The position numbers were made by a program, and so were the translations under genes. The notes under the pieces are model-generated. The model was not told where the DNA came from. It saw only the letters and a program-made list of their open reading frames with translations, and did not search any database. DNA of 64,000 nucleotides, from contig OX439039.1 in the NCBI GenBank assembly GCA_949317995.1, positions 17,785,282 through 17,849,281 of the forward strand. Direction: 5' to 3'. Position 1 is the first letter of the stretch. Every line of letters starts with the position of its first letter. Of this stretch, positions 57,641-64,000 are shown piece by piece. The DNA comes from Acholoe squamosa. Lineage: Eukaryota; Annelida; Polychaeta; Phyllodocida; Polynoidae.

Positions 57641-58822
57641 CCTATGGGGCCGACCCTCGTTGAAAGAGACTAGCATGATTCACCATGATGCACGAGAACA
57701 ACATTGAAACATCATGCCGTTCTTAAAGAATTAAATAAGACACCTATTCCTATTGTTATAGCAGCGTCCTACAGAGACTTTCCCTTTGTTTGATATATCT
57801 CTAATACACTCAGTTGATCCGTACATGATGTGTGCAGTACACCGGTACACTGGTACAGAAATAGGAAAACAATAATTCAGACTCTGTTGTTAATATCAAA
57901 GGCACATGTACAACTGACATACCGGTACTTCATAATCTAAAATTCTAAATCACAAATTTGGTTAGTTATATAAGCATTCCCATTTTCACATGATTCCAAA
58001 ACTCTTGTGTATGCATTTTATAGAACAGGGTATCAACTAACACTGCAAATATATGTAAGGGGAACTATGTAAAGAATTTAATAGTTCCTTTACTCATGAA
58101 AGTATCGGACACATTTTGTTGAATTTTTGTAATGATACTAAAAGTGATAGTACAATTTTATAGTTCATATTTTCCGGATTAATTCTATATGCATTTTGTG
58201 GAGGAATACTTCATTTCGATTTGAGCCCTCTTAGACGCTAACGGTATTTTACATATCTGTCAATATTTCTCTTGAAATGGAAAGCATGTTACTGCTTTAT
58301 ACTCCTTTAAAAATTGGGAATTACACAGGAAGCTCAATACAGCCCGTATGAAGTATCCTTTCTCTGTGGTTGCTTACAAAGTTTTACATTACCTGTATGC
58401 TATACACAATACTAACTACGTGTAAATACTCTCCATAGTCTTAGGCATTTTTGCTTGGCATTCCTGTCAGTGCAATGTAGGCGTGAGGCAATAGCAGCTG
58501 GAACTAGTTAAATAATCGTACATCACTCTCCTTGTTATACTTCTCCCCTCTTGCTTTAATTAATAGGTTAAAGATTTGACCTTACCATTGTTAAAGCATT
58601 CAAGCATTTGCCGGAAGACACATTTAACGCACCGTGAAACAACACAAAATCTGAAATGTGACTTGATTTCCAAAATGTCCTTGTGATAAACCCTAAATAT
58701 GATTATATATATTACTTAAATATTTACATGATTCATGCCACATTTTCATACCTCACTTCAACTGATTAGTCCTTTACGGTCTGTACCGATTTTACCATTT
58801 ATGTGCCATGTTAATTGGCTGT

Positions 58823-58882
58823 CATGATGCACCAATGCAGTGCTGGTTATTCTACTTGCCAGCACTGCATTGGTGCATCATG
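58823..58882. repeat. perfect 24-bp-arm hairpin
   Basis: CATGATGCACCAATGCAGTG plus CTGG, then a 12-nt loop, then the exact reverse complement. Confidence 0.97.
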
Positions 58883-59066
58883 ACCGACCCTTTAGGAGTG
58901 CATTCACGCCATTGGATCAGCATGATGTACGAATGCAGTACTGCTGATTTTTTTTTTTTTTGCAATGCACCCATGCATCGTGACAACAACTGGGTACAGT
59001 GTGTTACGGACATATGGGGCTCATTGAATGCCCCTGATGCATTAATGCATTATGTCCATTGGTTGT

Positions 59067-59127
59067 CATGATGCACCAATGAAGTGCTGGCGAGAAGTGC
59101 TCGCCAGCACTTCACTGGAGCATCATG
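59067..59127. repeat. 28-bp-arm hairpin, two mismatches
   Basis: Starts CATGATGCACCAATGAAG; arms 59067-59094 and 59100-59127 with a 5-nt loop. The substitution AAG for CAG inside the core is matched in the other arm, so arm pairing is preserved. Confidence 0.95.
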
Positions 59128-59167
59128 CTGATCCTGCGGGTGTTTGTGTATCAATCCTGTAGGGTCG

Positions 59168-59228
59168 GCATGATGTATGAATGCAGCCTTTGTGAGATAC
59201 TCGCCAGGGCTGCATTCATGCATCATGC
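59168..59228. repeat. third ATGATGCA-family hairpin
   Basis: GCATGATGTATGAATGCAGC pairs with GCTGCATTCATGCATCATGC across a short loop containing GTGAG/CTCGC, with a bulge. Confidence 0.9.
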
Positions 59229-59887
59229 GGGCAAATGGGTTGATGAATTAATACATATACGGCCCTTAAAGAGTTAAAACAATTTGAGGGTTTCAGTCAC
59301 CATAGAGACAAACAAAATCAGACATAAATTTTACACTACCTTAATTCACATCAAATTGTACATATACATACTTAACTTATCACAATGGTACCTATTATAT
59401 ATACATTAGTACCAATTTAGGGTAAAGACCAGTGTGTCCTCCTATTGAGTCAATAACTGTACACTTTTTATATTAGTTTTGTAGACATCGTCCACATTTT
59501 TCTTTTTTTTTTAACAAATACTGAATTTGTCAATGAGTGCCTCGCATAAGCCTTTTGTCACACATTCCCTAGTCACAGCAGTCTCACTCTTCTGACGCAT
59601 GTAGCATATTAGGGTCTCGGCTCACAAGTATCCGAAATATAGAGATTAGACATTATCATTCTGGTTTACAACAAGCTATGAAGTCCAATATTTGCCAGCG
59701 TTTTTGAAAAGTTAGATTATGCATACAAGTAGGTCTTTTAACTTACTGCATTTGAGCAACTTAGCTGATTGAGCTTATATAAAGTACATTTTTCGGGGAA
59801 TGAGAAGAAACTCTACTTGTAGTGGAGATATTATGGATATCGTGAACCAAGACTCCATTACCATATATGATTTAGTGATGTGACTAT

Positions 59888-60189
59888 TACCGTAATCTCC
59901 CGCGTATAAGGCGCACCTCGCATATAAGGCGCACCTAGAGTTCAAGAATAATGTCAAACATAAAAACATAAAAAAAATCATAATTTTGGTTCTACTAAAT
60001 GTATTTTCAAAATTTAAAAAGCTATGTGTAGCTAGGGCACCCCACATCCCCTTTGACCCCCCTATGTCAGATTTTGAGTTAGGGGGAGTGTAAGATATCA
60101 AGAGAAAGCTCTTGGTGTCCCCCTTGTGGATCCAAGAAGTACTAAAACCCCTCGTATAAGACGCGCCTTATACGCGGGAGATTACGGTA
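59888..60189. mobile_element. MITE, TIR TACCGTAATCTCCCGCG, copy 1
   Basis: 302 bp including TA at both ends. The terminal inverted repeats contain CCGTAATCTCCCGCGTATAA and GGCGCACC. It gives the uninterrupted version of the site into which another MITE inserted in copy 2. Confidence 0.88.
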
Positions 60190-62105
60190 CAAAAAATCAC
60201 TCTCTCAGACCAAACAAAAAAAAAAAACGCCTATAAGGGTTGGAGTGTTTAGAAAAAGCTTGGTTACAGGGCAGGAGAGCTTTGGGGACAGAGGCATTAA
60301 TAAGAGGGATGGACAAATGCAGTCATGTAGCAATACCCGGGAATCAACAAATTCAATCTATCATGGTTGGTTAGACTTTCCTATTCATACCATCTTGTTC
60401 TACTAGTACACTAATTTCTATGTATGATACAGAGTGTATGAGTTCTTTGTTATGTGTGGCACAACCAGTGGATAGAAATTTAATGCAGGTACCAATTTTA
60501 GCTCTTAAATGACAGCATGATGCCTCTAGATTCAGTTTCTTTATTGTCATGACACACAACTGCAGTGCTAGCGTGTCGTTTGCCAGTAATGCATTAGCGA
60601 GCGCATCATGGCTTTTCAACCCCCATCAAGCACCAGGGGCTGCACGAATACATCATCACCTGATATTGACACAATGCAATTCTAAAATAATGGCTATAGA
60701 AATGTGTCCAGCAGGTAAAAATTGCACCCTGCATCCCTTTGCTGCCTATATTTTTTTCCATCCACAAATATAAGTTACGTTGGCAGCTATGTCCGTTGAC
60801 CAAAACTTACGAGAGTAATTGTGTCCAGGTACAGGACACAGTGGTTTGTCGAATCTTTGGATCGATTAATTGATTGATTTTTCTAACTTCCTAATTGCTC
60901 TTACACCTAATGGGACTACCTTAGAGTCTTGGAATCATGATGCCTGAAAAGAGCACAGATGAGTTACTTGGGGGTCGGGTGGGGGTGGGTGGATTGTGTT
61001 ATGACAGTCTTAAGGATAGTGTGATCGATAAAGGGGCTACACATGCACAGATTACATGCACATGATCAAGTTTTAGGGCCCTAAGAGTGTGATTTCTAAA
61101 TTACAGAGACTCAAACCTATTGTAGGTGGTTCTCACATTTTAAAGTCCATATTACGTAACTTGTAATTTCACAGGACATCCCTACAAAAAGCAACCGAAC
61201 AAAAATGACAAAAAAACACATGAAATGCTCAAGTAGAGCCCCTTATATATAACTTTTGCATAGGAATGTGCAGGCATATTTAACTTGAACATCCCTGAAT
61301 CCAGAACACGTATGAGGAATTCCTTTCCTCTTTTTAAACTATATTCACTTCAATCAAGTTCTTTAAACCACCATATTACACAATTCAACATACCAAATTA
61401 TGTGCATGCATGAATACCAGTGTATGCTACTCATCATCTGTGTCATAACGCTGAATAAGCCAGTAGGCCTGCATTGAACATCGAATTTAGAAAGCTTGTA
61501 ATCTGCACATGTTTTAGTGCCATAAAGATTTTTATCATTGTCTGGTGAGAAAATAGTAATAACTTTAAAGACTGACATCTTAATGTCCTTGCATTGCGTA
61601 TTTCTTGCTACATTGTGTCAGAGCATCAAGACCTGATTCCCATCCATACACACTGCGAAACATTCATACACTGTTTACCTGAATACAGAAAATATTTTTG
61701 AACATCATGGCATACACACACTCATTGACAAACATGTGCTTTTGTCAATATCCCAAAGCGCGGCTCTGCTCTGACTTTAGATCCAACACCTGTTATATGT
61801 GAGTGAGTGAGTAATAGATGTTTAACGCCATTTCGACAGCTAAGGTCATATTCATGGTAAGAACTACATTTCACAATTTCACAGAGGAATGTGTCAGTGC
61901 CCACGCATATGTGCACCACACACATACTGAGGGGATAGTAAAGAGGAGATATAGACCCTTTTAAGTGGACTAGGGAAGCCCACCTGTTATATGTACACAC
62001 TTGAGAACTCAATGGCACATGTATCCATACACACATACTGTGACCTCTCATTATTTAAAACATGCGATCACTTGAAATATTTAGCTGTCTAGCAGCATGT
62101 AGTGA
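60190..62105. other. intergenic / 3' flank of LYSMD
   Basis: No gene. Holds a loose hairpin member at about 60548-60611 and SINE copy 3. Confidence 0.5.
61801..61980 (-). mobile_element. SINE copy 3, 14-bp target duplication
   Basis: Flanked by CACCTGTTATATGT (61787-61800, 61981-61994). Carries the (TCAC)n tail, the GGCGTTAAACATC segment and the TTAAAAGGGTCTATA head. It lies about 130 bp beyond the stop codon of the LYSMD gene, in its 3' UTR or flank. Confidence 0.92.
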
Positions 62106-62669
62106 TCAGCTACTCGGCTTAACCCATTCAAAATAGAGAAAGTACAACAGCGGGCATCCTAATAACAGTACGAGCATCACTATCGAGACACTCCACCATC
62201 GCATTCCACAGTCAACACCATCAAACATTTTACGACGCCCACGCAAAGGGTGGATGCTTTTACACGTCAACGTGTCCCGCACCTCTTCTAAAGTGTCTTT
62301 TCGACTGTTCGTATTTTGGACAATATTCTTGATATCAGAGTCCATTTTCTTAAGAAAGTTAACCGCCTCTCGGCTCTGCGTACCAAATGAGTCTCTTATG
62401 CTGAGGTTCCGAACTAACAGAGAGCGGCTCTCTGTGTCCCTGTCAGGGTCGTATTCCCCATCCTCATCATCTTCTACTGTGATGTCAAAGCCATTGTAAT
62501 CACAAGTGGCTCCTCCTTTAGGATGGTCCTTGTGAGCGGTCCCATTATTGAGCTGCTCCTGGACGAGCTCGGTAAGCAGGCCATGTCGCCGCAATGGAAT
62601 CCGAACTGTCTTCAGTCCATAGAAATCCTGGTCCTGGATCAGGTTATTTATCCGCTTCAATTCTGAGAC
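62106..62669 (-). CDS. LYSMD3/4: last coding exon of a LYSMD3/LYSMD4-type LysM membrane protein
   Basis: 187 codons plus stop, entered in phase 0 after the acceptor ATCTTAG. It opens with the second half of a LysM domain (VSELKRINNLIQDQDFYGLK, then TVRIPLRRHGLLTE), matching the ADIKRVNNLISDQDFFALRS region of vertebrate LYSMD3. An acidic disordered linker follows (DITVEDDEDGEYDPD). The conserved FLKKMDSDIKNIVQNT helix comes next, then GMRWWSVSIVMLVLLLGCPL, a single membrane span near the C-terminus, ending YFEWVKPSS. Vertebrate homologues are type II membrane proteins; LYSMD3 is reported at the Golgi and cell surface with a proposed glycan-binding role. The tail after the span is much shorter than in human LYSMD3. 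Upstream exons lie beyond the right edge. It is head-to-tail with the receptor gene. Confidence 0.92.
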   Translation of the reverse strand, partial: VSELKRINNLIQDQDFYGLKTVRIPLRRHGLLTELVQEQLNNGTAHKDHPKGGATCDYNGFDITVEDDEDGEYDPDRDTESRSLLVRNLSIRDSFGTQSREAVNFLKKMDSDIKNIVQNTNSRKDTLEEVRDTLTCKSIHPLRGRRKMFDGVDCGMRWWSVSIVMLVLLLGCPLLYFLYFEWVKPSS

Positions 62670-62933
62670 CTAAGATAGAGAGTAAGACAATCAATATTTG
62701 TGTTTAATTTCTGTAAGGATCAAATAGATAAATGATGGGGTGTAATTTTTACATAGGACAAGATATCTCTCATTTTTTGTAATAATTTGTAAAAGGGTAG
62801 TGGATCTCTTTGTGAGAATACACAGCATGTACATAGATAGCAATATATTGAATACATGTATAATGATGGTCCAATTTTATGCCCACATTGGCACAGGTCG
62901 TTTCAAGCAGGGACAGAGGAACTTAACAGGAGC
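62670..62933 (-). other. start of the LYSMD upstream intron within the window
   Basis: AT-rich, begins at the exon's AG acceptor. No further exon seen before the right edge. Confidence 0.6.
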
Positions 62934-63474
62934 TACTGTAATCTCCCGCGTATAAGACGCGTCTTATACGAGAGGCTTTAGTTCTCCCTGGATCCACAAG
63001 GGGGACACCAAGAGCTTTATTTTGATATATTACACTCCCCCTAAGTCATATTATGACATAGATGGCTCCAGTGGTGTCTGGGAGGCCAGAGCTACATATA
63101 GCTTTTTAAATTTTGAAAATCCATTCAGCAGGGGTGTGAAATACTAAAACCAATTTAGGTGGAAGTGCACTGAGCAGCCTTGTTAAGATTTGTAAATGCT
63201 CATCTTTACATTACAAAATAGTGATTCAAATTGTCTAATAGTAACAGTAACACACTTTCTGATCTACAGGGAAGCCAAAAATCACCTTTGGGATACTAGA
63301 ATTTATCAATTTTGCATGATGTTATTTTTCTAGTGAGCTTAAAAAAGGCTGAAATCCGCCTTTAGGCTGAGATTTCACACCCCTGAATTCAGTAGAAGAA
63401 AAGTTATGAATATTTCATTCTTTTGGGCATAATCCAAAACTCTAGGTGCGTCTTATATGTGGGAGATTACGGTA
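62934..63474. mobile_element. MITE, TIR TACYGTAATCTCCC, copy 2 (carries a nested MITE)
   Basis: Same family as 59888-60189, with TA at both ends. 541 bp long because a 256-bp element and its 8-bp duplication are inserted inside. Confidence 0.88.
63129..63384. mobile_element. hAT-like MITE nested in the copy above, 8-bp target duplication
   Basis: The ends are CAGGGGTGTGAAAT and ATTTCACACCCCT. It is flanked by CCATTCAG (63121-63128) and GAATTCAG (63385-63392). The uninterrupted copy 1 has ACATTTAG once at this place, confirming an 8-bp duplication, the hAT hallmark. Confidence 0.88.
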
Positions 63475-63522
63475 CTTATCAAATCTGTCCCAAAGAGATG
63501 TCTGACCGACAATTGAGGTGAA

Positions 63523-63726
63523 GCCTAAAATAAAAAAAAAATGTTGTGTTCAGGTAACAGGGTCGAAAAAAATTTGGGTAGCTGTAAAATTTTCGCGCCT
63601 AGCAACGCAAATTTGGGTGCCAACAAATCTGATTTCCCCCCAAAAGGCCCATAAAAAAGTTAGGGTAGGGCCAAAAAATTAGGGTAGGTAGCGTTACCTG
63701 AACACAACACTTTTTTTACTTTAGGC
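63523..63726. mobile_element. 204-bp MITE, TIR GCCTAAARTAAAAAAA...GTGTTCAGGTAAC
   Basis: Both ends share GCCTAAA, an A-run, and TGTTGTGTTCAGGTAAC in inverted orientation, about 35 bp. The interior has TTAGGGTAGG repeats near the right end. The superfamily is not clear from the flanks. Confidence 0.82.
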
Positions 63727-64000
63727 CTGATTGACTTATTAAAGATATTGAGACTGGTCTGTATTCACAAAATGTAATACATTGTAGTATATCACAGCAC
63801 TAATTCATAATCCGACCCTGCTTTTATGAGATGCACTTGGATTTTGTGAGTTAAAACTATTTTCAAATGGCATGACATGGATTCTAATCAATGGATTTTC
63901 CCTGTACTGATTGTTATACACATGTAGCATTATAGCGTACCGGTATACCAGTAAGAATTCCCGTGTATATATGCCTCAGCGTTCTAATCAATTGATTTTC

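Overview
The window looks like animal nuclear DNA from an invertebrate. It is AT-rich, has large introns with GT-AG splice sites, and is packed with transposable elements. SINE copies that end in a (TCAC)n tail, and a fragment next to a (GTTT)n run, resemble families I associate with molluscs and other lophotrochozoans, but the phylum is an inference. Only two host genes are recognisable, both on the minus strand. One is an alpha-type nicotinic acetylcholine receptor subunit: nine coding exons between 27824 and 1744, from signal peptide to M3, with the 3' end not found. The other is the last coding exon of a LYSMD3/LYSMD4-type LysM membrane protein (62669-62106).

Left part (1-28 kb). A tyrosine-recombinase remnant at 1-1031 is split by a 192-bp MITE. 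The receptor gene follows. Its intron 7 (2286-21091) holds a nearly whole, envelope-bearing Ty3/Gypsy-type (errantivirus-like) element of about 15.5 kb at 2448-17996, in the orientation opposite to the gene. The element has two LTRs of equal length (1248 bp once a later MITE is subtracted), a 5-bp target duplication, gag, pol, an env region, a small ORF between pol and env, and a 189-codon ORF on the opposite strand downstream of env. The LTRs differ at about 1% of sites by eye, so the insertion is recent. A 740-bp MITE landed in the 5' LTR afterwards.

Middle (28-53 kb) is a transposon graveyard. It holds a GC-rich, Arg/Glu-rich decayed ORF (28.9-32.0 kb), a decayed minus-strand Gypsy pol (32.5-36.6 kb) with an inserted repeat-rich element, tRNA-related SINE pieces, and a 2.2-kb foldback. 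Next come a degenerate telomere-like TTAGGG tract between inverted minisatellites, and a second decayed minus-strand Gypsy element (about 42-52.4 kb) with zinc-finger-like ORFs downstream of its integrase. That element is itself hit by a SINE and a paired MITE. A LINE 3' fragment follows at 52.7-53.2 kb.

Right part (53-64 kb) is mostly non-coding. It carries a family of about 60-bp hairpins built on ATGATGCA...TGCATCAT, several MITEs (one with a second MITE nested inside it), two SINE copies with 12- and 14-bp target duplications, and the LYSMD exon.

The two host genes show no functional link. The recurrent theme is layered insertion, and several events can be ordered because an empty site exists elsewhere in the window.
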